A DNA stretch of 64,000 nt, from positions 1,054,001 through 1,118,000 of the forward strand of contig NZ_PGFJ01000001.1 of NCBI RefSeq assembly GCF_002797815.1. The letters are read 5' to 3'. The stretch comes from Mucilaginibacter auburnensis (lineage in GTDB: Bacteria > Bacteroidota > Bacteroidia > Sphingobacteriales > Sphingobacteriaceae). The stretch's first letter is position 1, and every line of letters begins with the position of its first letter. Position numbers and translations under genes: made by a program. Shown piece by piece: positions 1 to 9,419 of this stretch. Below the pieces are notes generated by a model that saw nothing but the letters and a program-made list of their open reading frames with translations, searched no databases and was not told the origin of the DNA.

Positions 1-651
1 TTGCAGAATTTTGTCTGTACCCATCATTGGCTCAAAGCCGGGAAAGTAATATCTGCCCTCTTCACTCAAAAACTCTTTATATGCAGCTAAGTCTGACTTT
101 GTTAGCGAGAAGTTAAAAGTTTTGTCAGTGTCAACTATAATGTTTTTGCCGTTAAAAGGATCTTTTGATTCTTTAACGGGTTTAGCATTGCTGTCTTTAA
201 AATCCTTTAACTGTTGCTCAACCGGCTCAGGATGTTGTATACCCAAATCTATTAACAGTTTCAATTTGCCTTCCGGGTCAACGCGCCAAAGCGAAACGTA
301 GTCGCCGTAAATTTTATCATCTTCTGATTTTCCGTTCTGGAAGGTATACGGTCCTGCAGTAAAAGCCAGATCGCCACTGGCAGAGATGCGGGCAATTTTT
401 GCTTCGCGTTTTAAGGTGCCTGGTTGCTTATCAATTGATTTATAGAAATCGGTTATTTTTATTGCCTGTGGCTTAAATATAAAACCCTCCGGGTCTGCTA
501 CCGATAAAAATCCGGCCTTAATGCCTTTACTTGCTATAGTTTTACTGAAATCGGCTTCGGCAGCTACAACTTTGCTAACCTCTGCAGCCTTTTGCGCAAA
601 TGCTATTGCAGACCAGCCGAACAGAAGGGTAGCGAGAAATATTTTTTTCAT
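1..651 (-). CDS. Exported NTF2-like (DUF4440-type) hypothetical protein, C-terminus cut by window edge
   Basis: The reading frame is open from the ATG at 651 to the first base of the window, 217 codons without a stop, so the gene continues to the left. The first 20 residues (MKKIFLATLLFGWSAIAFAQ) are a typical signal peptide, so the product should be periplasmic or secreted. The following residues, with alternating strands and a YVSLWRVDPEGKLKLLIDLG stretch, resemble NTF2-like/DUF4440 domains, perhaps two in tandem. No catalytic residues can be assigned and the substrate is unknown. It stands alone upstream of cysS in the same orientation, with about 90 bp between them. Family assignment is by overall look, not a decisive motif. 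Confidence 0.7.
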   Translation of the reverse strand, partial: MKKIFLATLLFGWSAIAFAQKAAEVSKVVAAEADFSKTIASKGIKAGFLSVADPEGFIFKPQAIKITDFYKSIDKQPGTLKREAKIARISASGDLAFTAGPYTFQNGKSEDDKIYGDYVSLWRVDPEGKLKLLIDLGIQHPEPVEQQLKDFKDSNAKPVKESKDPFNGKNIIVDTDKTFNFSLTKSDLAAYKEFLSEEGRYYFPGFEPMMGTDKILQ

Positions 652-741
652 GTTGTTTGTTTTGGTGATTTTATTGAAGGTTGAAACACAATTGTGTGCG
701 TTTTGTTGCGTTGTTTTTGTTTGTTAACGTTAAAAATTGAA

Positions 742-2205
742 TTAAATTTTACTCCAGTTAGTGCCTTCTTTACTATCTTTTAACTGAAAGCCAATTTTTT
801 GCAAACCGTCGCGTATTTTGTCTGATGTTGCGTAATCTTTGTTTTGCTTGGCTTCGTTACGCAGCGATACAATGAGATCAAGGATTTTAGGCAGATCATC
901 ATTATCCGCTTGTTCATCTTTAAGTCCCAATATCTCAAATACAAAGGTGTTCATCATGTTTTTCAACAGGTCCAGATTGTTAGCGTCGATCTTCATCTTG
1001 CCATCTTTAACCGAATTGATAATGCGTGCGCCTTCAAACAATTCGGCAATAAGTACCGGACTATTAAAATCATCGTTCATGGCTGCATAGCAACGTTCTA
1101 TAATTGGCGCTATATCAACATCAGATGTGGCCGAAGATTTCAGTGAATGTAACAACGATACCGCGGTCATCAGGCGTTTAAAGCCTTTTTCTGACGCTTC
1201 CATGGCTTCGTTACCAAAGTCAAGCGTGCTGCGGTAATGCGCCTGCATCATAAAAAAGCGCACCATCATGGGGCTGTAGCCCTTGCTCAGTATGTTATTG
1301 TTACCCGAAAAAAGCTCATGAGGCAAAAAGCTGTTACCTAATGATTTTGACATTTTTTGGCCATTAACTGTAAGCATGTTGGTATGCACCCAATACTTGG
1401 CAGGGTTTTTACCGCAACTGGCTACGTTCTGTGCAATTTCATTGGTATGATGCGTAGGGGCAAGGTCCATACCCCCGCCATGTATATCAAACTGCTCGCC
1501 CAAGTATTTATTACTCATAGCAGAACATTCCAGGTGCCATCCCGGGAAGCCATTGCCCCAAGGCGAGGGCCATTGCATTAAATGCTCTGGTTTCGCTTTT
1601 ATCCATAAGGCAAAGTCAAGCTTGCCGCGTTTTTCATCCTGACCGCCCAGATCGCGGGTGTTGGTAAGCAGATCTTCCAGTTTACGGCCGTTCAATATGC
1701 CGTAATCCTGCGTTTGATTGTACTTCTCTACATCAAAATAAATAGAACCATTTACCTCATAAGCGTAACCTTTGGCCATTATTTCTTTAACCAGTTCAAT
1801 CTGCTCAATAATGTGGCCCGTGGCTGTAGGTTCAATACTTGGGGGCAGGGTGTTCAATATCTGCATAACCTCATGGAAACCTACGCTGTATTTCTGTACT
1901 ATTTCCATGGGCTCTAACTGAGCCAGTTTTGCTTTTTTAGATATTTTGTCTTCACCTTCATCGCCTGCGTCGCCTTCCAGGTGGCCGGCATCGGTAATAT
2001 TGCGTACATAGCGTACTTTGTAACCCAGGTGGGTAAGGTACCTGAATATAAGATCAAAAGATATATAAGTGCGGCAATTGCCCATGTGCGCATCGCTGTA
2101 AACGGTAGGGCCGCAAACATACATGCCAACATGAGGGGCTGCTAAAGGGGTAAATACTTCTTTTTTACGTGTTAGGGTATTGTAAACAAACAGGTTTTGC
2201 TCCAT
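742..2205 (-). CDS. cysS: Cysteinyl-tRNA synthetase
   Basis: Cytoplasmic class I aminoacyl-tRNA synthetase charging tRNA-Cys with cysteine. The 487-residue protein has full family length. The zinc ligand Cys31 sits in [13 protein letters not shown], where the HIGH signature appears as the family variant HMGN (residues 40-43). A second zinc-ligand region WHLEC is at 223-227, and the KMSKS loop is at 284-288. The C-terminal DALR and tRNA-binding portion is present. The start ATG at 2205 is preceded by a perfect TAAGTTTG box only 4 nt upstream, so the message may be leaderless. It is transcribed alone; the next minus-strand gene upstream ends 84 bp away. Confidence 0.98.
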   Translation of the reverse strand: MEQNLFVYNTLTRKKEVFTPLAAPHVGMYVCGPTVYSDAHMGNCRTYISFDLIFRYLTHLGYKVRYVRNITDAGHLEGDAGDEGEDKISKKAKLAQLEPMEIVQKYSVGFHEVMQILNTLPPSIEPTATGHIIEQIELVKEIMAKGYAYEVNGSIYFDVEKYNQTQDYGILNGRKLEDLLTNTRDLGGQDEKRGKLDFALWIKAKPEHLMQWPSPWGNGFPGWHLECSAMSNKYLGEQFDIHGGGMDLAPTHHTNEIAQNVASCGKNPAKYWVHTNMLTVNGQKMSKSLGNSFLPHELFSGNNNILSKGYSPMMVRFFMMQAHYRSTLDFGNEAMEASEKGFKRLMTAVSLLHSLKSSATSDVDIAPIIERCYAAMNDDFNSPVLIAELFEGARIINSVKDGKMKIDANNLDLLKNMMNTFVFEILGLKDEQADNDDLPKILDLIVSLRNEAKQNKDYATSDKIRDGLQKIGFQLKDSKEGTNWSKI

Positions 2206-2209
2206 AAGG

Positions 2210-2217
2210 CAAACTTA
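2210..2217 (-). promoter_or_regulatory. -7 promoter box of cysS
   Basis: TAAGTTTG on the minus strand matches the Bacteroidota -7 consensus TAnnTTTG exactly. It ends 4 nt before the cysS ATG, leaving essentially no 5' untranslated region. No clear -33 element was found. Confidence 0.6.
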
Positions 2218-2288
2218 CAATTTTTTGGTTTGAGTTATGTAGCCGGGAACAACCCGTTTAACAGGGGTGCTCAAATTTTACAATATAT

Positions 2289-3401
2289 CTATTGTAGAGC
2301 CAGATCGGCATATACAGGGTAATGGTCCGACAGCTTTTGTTGAATGATCTTATAATTCAATACATCAAAGCTGTTATTCGCCATTATGTAGTCTATCTGG
2401 TAGTTAGGAAAATCGCCGTTATAAGTTCGGCCCAAACCCAATCCTTTCTCTCTGAATGTATTTTTAATGCCTTTACCCATCTGATTTACCGCGAATGATG
2501 TTGGGGTATCATTAAAGTCGCCGGATATAATGTAAGGGTATGGGCATTGCGCTGCATGTTCTTTAACCAGTAATACTTGCTCGGCACGTTTAATAAACGC
2601 GCGTTTAAGTTTACCACCTAACCTTCGCGTAGACGCTATATCTGCTTTTCCTTTTTTTGTAATGGTGTCAATATACCGGTAATCCTCAGCTTCAAAGCGT
2701 ATAGATTGAAGATGGACAGAATAAAAGCGAATTATCTGGTTGTTGGTTTTAACGTCAACATAAATACATTGGTTGCCCATGCCGGGTGGAGAAATTGCAA
2801 CAGAGCCTTTAGCCACGATGGGATAGCGTGAAAAAATGCACATTCCCATTTTTTCAATATCTGTTTGCATGTTGGGTTCAAAGTGCAGATATTTTGTTTG
2901 GAGCAGATCGGCAATGGAGTCGCTCATGGCGTAACGGCCGCGTTTGCGCGTAAAAAATTCCTGCATTCCAACTATATCAGGATTAACGTTTTTTATCACC
3001 TGTAATATGCCATGCCGGGTTGTGTCATTTTCATTGAGGCCTTCTTTTTTAAAATTGTGCACATTATAGGTTAAAATGCGTAGCTGGTTAGCAGATCGCT
3101 CAGAAAGATTTTTGTTGCCAAAGTGAAAGCCGATGTTTTTGAACAATATGTTATATCCAACCAGAATAGTCAACAAAGAAATGATCGCGAATTTAACGCG
3201 TACAATGAACCAGTAAACAACAAACAGAATGTTGAGTACCAGAACGGGTGGATAGGCTAAACCGAAAAAAGCGATGGGCCACAAAGTACGTGGATCTGTA
3301 ACCGGAGCAAGATAGGCCAGTAACATAGCCAACACGGCAATGCTGTTTAAAAACAGCATAAATTTAGTAAGAAAAGAAAGTTTGGCTTTAGTTTTCTTCA
3401 T
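2289..3401 (-). CDS. Membrane-anchored endonuclease/exonuclease/phosphatase (EEP) family protein
   Basis: The 370-residue protein begins with two or three hydrophobic helices (about residues 10-35, 40-65 and 68-90) and continues with an EEP domain (DNase I/inositol polyphosphatase fold). Visible EEP signatures are LTYNVHNF (around 110), a GMQEFF metal-binding glutamate, SGDFNDTP and the terminal SDHYPVYADL catalytic His. Membrane anchoring suggests a phosphodiesterase or phosphatase with the domain on one face of the inner membrane; the substrate is unknown. Its start overlaps the end of the second rhomboid gene by 14 bp, so it is the last gene of a mutL-rhomboid-rhomboid-EEP operon. Confidence 0.85.
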   Translation of the reverse strand: MKKTKAKLSFLTKFMLFLNSIAVLAMLLAYLAPVTDPRTLWPIAFFGLAYPPVLVLNILFVVYWFIVRVKFAIISLLTILVGYNILFKNIGFHFGNKNLSERSANQLRILTYNVHNFKKEGLNENDTTRHGILQVIKNVNPDIVGMQEFFTRKRGRYAMSDSIADLLQTKYLHFEPNMQTDIEKMGMCIFSRYPIVAKGSVAISPPGMGNQCIYVDVKTNNQIIRFYSVHLQSIRFEAEDYRYIDTITKKGKADIASTRRLGGKLKRAFIKRAEQVLLVKEHAAQCPYPYIISGDFNDTPTSFAVNQMGKGIKNTFREKGLGLGRTYNGDFPNYQIDYIMANNSFDVLNYKIIQQKLSDHYPVYADLALQ

Positions 3402-4203
3402 GTTTGCTTGCGCGGAAAAGTACTTCTTTCTCGTGTTTATTGAGGCTATCGTACCCTGTGCGCGATATTTTATCTAATATCTCATCAACTTCATCCTGGC
3501 GCGGTTTTGTCGACACGCTTCTGTTATTATTAGTTGACACAACCTTAAGTTTACGTTTTGGTTTAAAAATATTGCTTAAACTTTCAATCCAATCGTTGCC
3601 GCGTTGTAACTGTTTTATATAAATAAAGCCGATGAGTGCCCCGCCAAGGTGGGCAATTTCTCCACCGGCATTAGCTCCTTTAAGCCCCAAAAAGCTCAAT
3701 ACTATAAATAGAATGGCTACCCATTTAATGCTTAACTCACCTAAAATAATCACACTTATTTTATAATTAGGTACCAGCGTAGCGGCGGCTACAATTATTG
3801 CCATAACACTCGCTGAGGCACCCACCATTATGCGGCCGGTAAATGACGGAAGCAGTGTAAATAAAAGGATGTAAAATATAGCTCCGGTTAATCCTCCCAT
3901 CAGGTATAATCCTACAGTTCTTTTATAGCCTAAAAATTCTTCAAAAATTTGCCCCATCCAATACAACCACAACATATTGTAGAGTAGGTGAAAAAAATTA
4001 AGATGCGTGAACATGTAGGTTATTGGTGTCCATGGCCTGATAGCCAAGGCTGAAAAACCACCCGGAACAGCAAAATAACTTGCTATTATTTGTTTAGCCG
4101 GTGTAATGGCCAACAAAAACACAACAACATTAACACCGATCAGCAAAAATAATTTGCTATCCGGTTTAGTTGTTCGCAAGCGTGTATTTTCAAGAAAGCT
4201 CAT
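3388..4203 (-). CDS. Rhomboid family intramembrane serine protease (second of tandem pair)
   Basis: Polytopic inner-membrane protein of 271 residues with six predicted helices and a cytoplasmic basic C-tail (about residues 205-271). The rhomboid serine motif appears as GASAS with the nucleophile at Ser130, where the usual form is GxSG. The catalytic histidine is His185 in AHLGGALIG, and the loop 1 HLNFFHLLYN signature (67-76) is also present. Both catalytic residues are retained, so an active protease is likely, but the Gly-to-Ala change next to the nucleophile is unusual. It follows the first rhomboid gene by 9 bp and overlaps the EEP gene. Substrates are unknown. Confidence 0.9.
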   Translation of the reverse strand: MSFLENTRLRTTKPDSKLFLLIGVNVVVFLLAITPAKQIIASYFAVPGGFSALAIRPWTPITYMFTHLNFFHLLYNMLWLYWMGQIFEEFLGYKRTVGLYLMGGLTGAIFYILLFTLLPSFTGRIMVGASASVMAIIVAAATLVPNYKISVIILGELSIKWVAILFIVLSFLGLKGANAGGEIAHLGGALIGFIYIKQLQRGNDWIESLSNIFKPKRKLKVVSTNNNRSVSTKPRQDEVDEILDKISRTGYDSLNKHEKEVLFRASKHEEN

Positions 4204-4212
4204 CTATATAGA

Positions 4213-4914
4213 TCAATAATAACCCCGTGGCCCTTGTAGGCGCCACATTTTTACTAATATAAAACCTAATACTGCACCACCCAAATGTGCGAAGTGCGCA
4301 ACGTTATCACCACTAAACTGGCCCAGGCCAAGCATTAGTTCAATAACAATATAAACCGGCATAATGTATTTTGCCTTTACCGGAACGGGGATAAACATGA
4401 TCATTAGTTCGGCATTTGGATAAAGCATTCCGAAAGCTACTAACAAACCAAAAATAGCACCCGAAGCCCCAACCATTGAAGAATAATATATTCCCTGTAA
4501 TTTTTGGATAACTTCTGAACTCGCTCTAAAGGTATCAGGCACAGTAAAACCTCCTGTTAGCTGGTAAACCTGAATGCCTTGAACAATCATCTGAAGAAAA
4601 ATGCCTCCTAAACCGCATATAAAATAGAAGGTCAAAAATCTTTTTGACCCCATATTATACTCTAATACGCTGCCGAAAGAAAAAAGCGCAAACATGTTAA
4701 AGATAATGTGTGCCCATCCGCCATGAAAGAACATGTAAGTTATAGGCTGCCATGGTTTAAACAAAGGCGAATCAAAATAGTGGGTCGCAACCTGATTGTA
4801 AATGTTGTCAACCATACCCTGTTGGAAGATCAGGAAAGGTAAAAAGCATATAACATTTATTATAAGCAGGTTTTTAACAACCGGCGATATATTGGCGAAA
4901 GGAGATTGCATCAT
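4213..4914 (-). CDS. Rhomboid family intramembrane serine protease (first of tandem pair)
   Basis: A 233-residue six-helix integral membrane protease that would cleave substrates within their transmembrane segments. It carries the canonical GASG motif with nucleophile Ser151, catalytic His210 in AHLGGAVLG, and the HGGWAHIIFNM loop 1 signature (64-74). It starts 15 bp after mutL stops and ends 9 bp before the second rhomboid, so the genes are almost certainly co-transcribed. Unlike its neighbour it has the textbook active-site glycine and no long C-tail. The two are diverged paralogues, not a recent duplication. Confidence 0.93.
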   Translation of the reverse strand: MMQSPFANISPVVKNLLIINVICFLPFLIFQQGMVDNIYNQVATHYFDSPLFKPWQPITYMFFHGGWAHIIFNMFALFSFGSVLEYNMGSKRFLTFYFICGLGGIFLQMIVQGIQVYQLTGGFTVPDTFRASSEVIQKLQGIYYSSMVGASGAIFGLLVAFGMLYPNAELMIMFIPVPVKAKYIMPVYIVIELMLGLGQFSGDNVAHFAHLGGAVLGFILVKMWRLQGPRGYY

Positions 4915-4929
4915 AATTAAAAAACAGGG

Positions 4930-6786
4930 TTATTTTTCAAACCGCTCTAAAAGTTCTGTTAAGGTAAATGTACTAATTACAGGTTTACCATTAAGCGCTA
5001 TGTTGGGCATTTGGCAGGCAAAAAGCTGGTCGGTTATTAAATTCATTTCCTCTAATGATAGTTTCGTGCCGGCTTTAATGGCAGCATTGCGAGCTAATGA
5101 ACGTGCCAGGTTATCCCGTTTATCCAACTTTAAAATGCTCAGGTTGTTTTTAAAACCTTCCAATAAATGCTCCAGCAATTGGTGCCCATCGGCATTGTTA
5201 AGGTCGGCAGGCACGCCTTCCACCACAACGGTATTTTTACCAAACTCGCGTATGTCAAAGCCCAGTGCGCGTATATCATTAAAAAGCTCCTTCAATAACT
5301 CAAAATCGGCACCGTTTAGTGTGAGCGATTGCGGAAATAAGCTTTGCTGACTAACACCCGAATGATTTTGTAGCTGCTGTAAAAAGCGCTCATACAAAAT
5401 GCGCTCATGCGCGGCTTGTTGGTCTATCAGCATAAAGCCCGATTTAATTGGCGAAATAATAAAACGGTTGTGTATCTGGAAAAACTGGCGTTCGCTGGTT
5501 TTGCTTACCTCCTGCTCATCAACCGCTATGGTTTTTTCAATATGTATCTCGTGCTGTACGGCAGGTTCATCGCGTTTGCCTATCTCGTATAGCGTATCCC
5601 AGTTATGAAGGATTGATGGTCGGCTATAAGAGCTATCGCGCGGATAAGATGGCGATGGCCTTTCGTTACTTTTCTCGGTAAACGGATTGAAGTTAGGATT
5701 GAAAGAAATAGACGGTGCTACAATCTGTTCAAAAGGCTTGGGCGTTATTAAATGCTCAATGCTGTTCTCCTGATCAAAATCCAGGCTCGGTGTAATATTA
5801 TAACGGCCTAAAGAACGCTTCACAGCCGAACGGATGATGGCGTAAATAGACTTTTCATCCTGGTATTTTATTTCTGTTTTTGTTGGATGTACGTTGATGT
5901 CAATTTTTGACGGATCTATCTCAATGAATAACACGTACAGCGGGAAAGATTCATCAGGCAACAGTTCTTCAAAAGCCGTTAAAACCGCATGGTTCAAATA
6001 AGCATCTTTTATAAAACGGTTGTTTACAAAAAAGAACTGCTCTCCGCGTGTTTTACGGGCGAACTCGGGCTTGCCAACAAAGCCGTTCAGCTTAATAATG
6101 GTGGTATCTTCCTCAACCGGTACTAAGCGCTGGTTGTAATTATTGCCCAGTAGGTGTACAATACGTTGTTTTAATGATGCTGCCGGTAAGTGGTAAACTT
6201 CCTGTCCATCATGATGCAGGGTAAAAAACACTTCCGGATGAGCCAAGGCCACACGTTGAAACTCGTCAATGATGTGGCGCATTTCAACCGGGTTACTTTT
6301 GAGGAAATTACGGCGGGCTGGGATATTATAGAATAGATTTTTTACCGCTATGGATGTTCCGGCAGGAGCGGAGCAGGCCTCCTGCTTTAACACTTCCGAT
6401 CCTTCTATAAAAAGCTGTGTGCCTAATTCATCTTCATGGCGGCGGGTTCTGAGTTCTACCTGGGCTATCGCCGCAATAGATGCCAATGCTTCGCCTCTGA
6501 AACCCATGGTTCGTATGGCAAAAAGGTCTTCGGCTTTTTTTATTTTAGAGGTAGCATGGCGCTCAAAGCTCATGCGGGCATCAGTACCGCTCATGCCGCA
6601 GCCATTATCAATTACCTGTATTAACGATTTACCGGCATCTTTAATAATAAGTTGTATTTTATCGGCGCCTGCATCTATAGCATTTTCAATCATTTCTTTT
6701 ACAGCAGATGCAGGCCTTTGCACCACCTCGCCGGCGGCTATTTGGTTGGCAACTGAATCTGGTAAAAGCTGAATAATGTCTGACAT
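4930..6786 (-). CDS. mutL: DNA mismatch repair protein MutL
   Basis: GHKL-ATPase that couples MutS mismatch recognition to strand removal. N-terminal ATPase motifs are intact: ENAIDAGA (34-41), DNGCGMS (60-66) and GFRGEALASI (96-105). The transducer domain follows to about residue 330, then a low-complexity linker (340-430) and the dimerisation/endonuclease domain. The endonuclease metal motif DQHAxxExxxxE appears as DQQAAHERILYE (455-466), with the histidine replaced by Gln457. A C-terminal LNGKP stretch near 595 resembles the other endonuclease motif. The start ATG at 6786 has a near-consensus TAATTTAG box about 30 nt upstream. It heads the operon with the rhomboid genes. Confidence 0.98.
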   Translation of the reverse strand: MSDIIQLLPDSVANQIAAGEVVQRPASAVKEMIENAIDAGADKIQLIIKDAGKSLIQVIDNGCGMSGTDARMSFERHATSKIKKAEDLFAIRTMGFRGEALASIAAIAQVELRTRRHEDELGTQLFIEGSEVLKQEACSAPAGTSIAVKNLFYNIPARRNFLKSNPVEMRHIIDEFQRVALAHPEVFFTLHHDGQEVYHLPAASLKQRIVHLLGNNYNQRLVPVEEDTTIIKLNGFVGKPEFARKTRGEQFFFVNNRFIKDAYLNHAVLTAFEELLPDESFPLYVLFIEIDPSKIDINVHPTKTEIKYQDEKSIYAIIRSAVKRSLGRYNITPSLDFDQENSIEHLITPKPFEQIVAPSISFNPNFNPFTEKSNERPSPSYPRDSSYSRPSILHNWDTLYEIGKRDEPAVQHEIHIEKTIAVDEQEVSKTSERQFFQIHNRFIISPIKSGFMLIDQQAAHERILYERFLQQLQNHSGVSQQSLFPQSLTLNGADFELLKELFNDIRALGFDIREFGKNTVVVEGVPADLNNADGHQLLEHLLEGFKNNLSILKLDKRDNLARSLARNAAIKAGTKLSLEEMNLITDQLFACQMPNIALNGKPVISTFTLTELLERFEK

Positions 6787-7147
6787 GAATGAATTTTCCC
6801 CTCTGTTTCTATTTCGATGCTAAATTAATTAATTGGGCGGATATTACGGTTTTTAGATTTACCCAACGCTGGTGTAGCCGACTGTCAAGTCAATGCTTGC
6901 ACAGTAAAATTTCCCTTCGCGATGATAAGTTAGGGTGGCTCTCAGTGGCTCACCCCGGCTCTTGGCGGCTCTTAGTGGCTCTTGGCGGTTCTTAGGAGCC
7001 CTTAGTGGCTCTCAGGGCTCTCAGTGGTTCACCCGGACCAGAGCCACCACCCCATAACAACCCATGGTTTAACTAAACTCAAAGTTTCCCACATTGCTTT
7101 GCAATTCATTTGGATAAACCGATTTTCGCAATCCGACTGATTGACTT
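6787..7147. other. Divergent intergenic region between mutL and tex
   Basis: This 361-bp region separates genes transcribed away from each other and must hold both promoters. Near mutL a minus-strand TAATTTAG box lies around 6820. The centre is filled by a 10-bp tandem repeat (separate entry). I see no convincing small gene; a short plus-strand frame starting at 6789 runs into the repeat and looks spurious. Confidence 0.6.
6933..7052. repeat. Degenerate 10-bp tandem repeat, unit GTGGCTCTTA
   Basis: About ten consecutive units of mostly exactly 10 bp run from 6935 to 7033: GTGGCTCTCA, GTGGCTCACC, GCGGCTCTTA, GTGGCTCTTG, GCGGTTCTTA, GGAGCCCTTA, GTGGCTCTCA, GTGGTTCACC and shortened copies. The block closes with AGAGCCACCACCC (7040-7052), an inverted copy of the GGGTGGCTCT that opens it at 6933. 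The composition is much richer in G+C than the flanks. The period equals one turn of B-DNA. Confidence 0.85.
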
Positions 7148-9412
7148 ATGACAGATCATTATAAAAAAATAGCGACGGAGTTTTCCATTGCCGAAAGACA
7201 GGTAAATGCCACCGTGCAATTGCTTGACGAAGGTGCCACGGTACCATTTATTTCGCGTTATCGTAAAGAGCTCACTGGCAGTTTAGATGAGGTGCAGGTG
7301 GCAGGTATACGCGACCGTATACAGCAACTGCGCGAACTGGACAAACGCCGCGAAGCTATACTGAATTCGCTTACCGAGATGGGCAAGCTCACGCCCGAAC
7401 TGGAAGAACAGATAAAAGCAGCCGAAACAATGGTGTTGCTGGAAGATATTTATTTGCCTTATCGCCCTAAGCGTAAAACACGCGCCACAACCGCGCGCGA
7501 AAAAGGTTTGCAACCACTGGCCGATGCTTTATTGGCTCAAAATAAATTTGATGTTGAAACCGAAGCTGAAAAGTATATTTCTGAAGAAAAGGGAGTAGAC
7601 AGTATTGAAGAAGCATTAGCCGGGGCGCGTGATATTATTGCTGAGTTTATCAGCGAAAATGCGGAGGTGCGGGCGAAGCTGCGGGAGTTGTTTGTAGAGA
7701 AAGGCACATTTAAAAGTCGCGTTGCACCGGGTAAAGAAGAGGCGGGTATTAAATATAAAGATTACTTTGATTGGGAAGAGCCGGTTAAATCGGCGCCATC
7801 TCACCGCATATTGGCCATGCGTCGCGGCGAAAAGGAGGAAATATTATTCCTGGATACCTTACCGCCCGAAGAGGAAGCCATCGCCTTATTGGAAAATGCT
7901 TTTATCACAGGCCATAACAATGCAGCTGAGCAAGTGCGTTTAGCTATATATGATGGATATAAAAGATTACTTCGCCCCTCAATGGAAACCGAGGTTCGCC
8001 TGCTAACCAAAAAGCGCGCCGACGAAGAAGCGATACGAGTTTTTGCAGAGAACGCAAGGCAATTATTATTAGCCGCCCCGCTCGGTCAAAAACGCATGAT
8101 GGCTATTGACCCGGGTTTCCGTACAGGTTGTAAAGTGGTGTGCCTGGATGAACAGGGCAAGTTATTAGAGTATACAGCCATATTTCCGCATACCGGCGCC
8201 GGGCAAGCTAAGGAGGCAGAAAAGACGGTAAAGCATCTGTTTGAACACTACAACATAGAAGCTATAGCTATTGGCAACGGCACTGCCGGCCGGGAAACAG
8301 AGTTGTTTGTGCGCCAGTTAAACTTGCCAAACGCAGTTGTAGTAATGGTGAACGAAAGCGGAGCATCTATCTACTCCGCATCAGAAGTAGCGAGAGAGGA
8401 ATTTCCTGATAAAGATGTTACGGTACGCGGCGCGGTATCAATAGGCCGCCGACTAATGGACCCACTGGCGGAGTTGGTTAAAATTGATCCTAAGTCGATA
8501 GGGGTGGGGCAGTACCAGCACGATGTTGATCAGAATAAATTGCAGGCATCGTTGGATGATACGGTAATTAGCTGCGTAAATGCGGTTGGGGTGGAGTTGA
8601 ATACAGCATCTAAACAAATACTATCTTATGTATCGGGCCTTGGTCCGCAACTCGCTCAAAATATTGTTGCTTATCGTGATGTTAACGGCGCGTTCACCCG
8701 TCGAGATCAGCTCAAAAAAGTTCCACGTCTTGGCGATAAAGCCTTTGAACAGGCTGCAGGTTTCCTGCGCATACATAATGCAGAGAATCCATTGGATGCA
8801 AGCGCCGTACACCCTGAACGTTATACGCTTGTTGCGCAAATGGCTAAAGACAAAGGCTGTACAGTTAGTGAACTAATGCGAGATGAAAAGCTGCGTAAAA
8901 GCATCCCGCTACAAAAATACGCTACTGAAACAGTTGGCTTACCCACCCTGAATGATATTATGGCCGAGTTGGCCAAACCCGGTCGTGACCCACGCGAGCA
9001 GTTTGAGGCTTTTAGTTTTACCGAAGGGGTTAACAGCATCAATGACTTAAAACCAGGCATGAAACTGCCGGGTATTGTAACCAATATTACCAACTTTGGA
9101 GCTTTTGTAGATATTGGGGTACACCAGGACGGTTTGGTGCACTTGAGCCAGATAGCCAACCGCTTTGTTAAGGATGCCAACGAAGTGCTTAAGGTGCATC
9201 AGCAGGTTGAAGTTACGGTTACGGAAGTTGACGTAAACCGCAAACGTATATCGCTATCTATGAAAACTGATGAGCAGCAACGCGAGCGTAGCGCAATACC
9301 GCAGCATGCCCAAAACAAACCGGGCAATTTCCAACAACCTAAAAAGAAACAGGCAGAGCCGGAAACAGATATGGCCATGAAACTTGCAGCATTAAAAAGC
9401 AAGTTCAGATAG
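7148..9412 (+). CDS. tex: Tex family S1 RNA-binding protein
   Basis: Conserved cytoplasmic nucleic-acid-binding protein thought to act as a transcription/translation accessory factor. The length of 754 residues is typical. Domain order: N-terminal helical Tex region, YqgF/RuvC-like fold around 325-450 (MMAIDPGFRTGCKV, with GNGTAGRETE), helix-hairpin-helix repeats around 490-560 (SYVSGLGPQLAQNIVAYR and KVPRLGDKAFEQAAGF), and an S1 domain around 645-715 (GMKLPGIVTNITNFGAFVDI). The C-tail is Lys/Gln rich. Start ATG at 7148; no Shine-Dalgarno is seen. It converges with a small gene 7 bp downstream on the other strand. Confidence 0.97.
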   Translation: MTDHYKKIATEFSIAERQVNATVQLLDEGATVPFISRYRKELTGSLDEVQVAGIRDRIQQLRELDKRREAILNSLTEMGKLTPELEEQIKAAETMVLLEDIYLPYRPKRKTRATTAREKGLQPLADALLAQNKFDVETEAEKYISEEKGVDSIEEALAGARDIIAEFISENAEVRAKLRELFVEKGTFKSRVAPGKEEAGIKYKDYFDWEEPVKSAPSHRILAMRRGEKEEILFLDTLPPEEEAIALLENAFITGHNNAAEQVRLAIYDGYKRLLRPSMETEVRLLTKKRADEEAIRVFAENARQLLLAAPLGQKRMMAIDPGFRTGCKVVCLDEQGKLLEYTAIFPHTGAGQAKEAEKTVKHLFEHYNIEAIAIGNGTAGRETELFVRQLNLPNAVVVMVNESGASIYSASEVAREEFPDKDVTVRGAVSIGRRLMDPLAELVKIDPKSIGVGQYQHDVDQNKLQASLDDTVISCVNAVGVELNTASKQILSYVSGLGPQLAQNIVAYRDVNGAFTRRDQLKKVPRLGDKAFEQAAGFLRIHNAENPLDASAVHPERYTLVAQMAKDKGCTVSELMRDEKLRKSIPLQKYATETVGLPTLNDIMAELAKPGRDPREQFEAFSFTEGVNSINDLKPGMKLPGIVTNITNFGAFVDIGVHQDGLVHLSQIANRFVKDANEVLKVHQQVEVTVTEVDVNRKRISLSMKTDEQQRERSAIPQHAQNKPGNFQQPKKKQAEPETDMAMKLAALKSKFR

Positions 9413-9419
9413 TTAGCAG

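Noticed and set aside
521-727. 68-residue plus-strand hydrophobic frame
   Set aside because: Mostly antisense to the signal-peptide gene at 1-651; hydrophobicity comes from the complementary signal-peptide codons.
4802-5350. 182-residue plus-strand frame
   Set aside because: Lies across mutL and the first rhomboid on the opposite strand; no family features.
6350-6772. 140-residue plus-strand frame
   Set aside because: Antisense to the conserved ATPase domain of mutL.
6789-6995. 68-residue frame running into the 10-bp repeat
   Set aside because: Its second half is translated tandem repeat and it has no start context; treated as non-coding.
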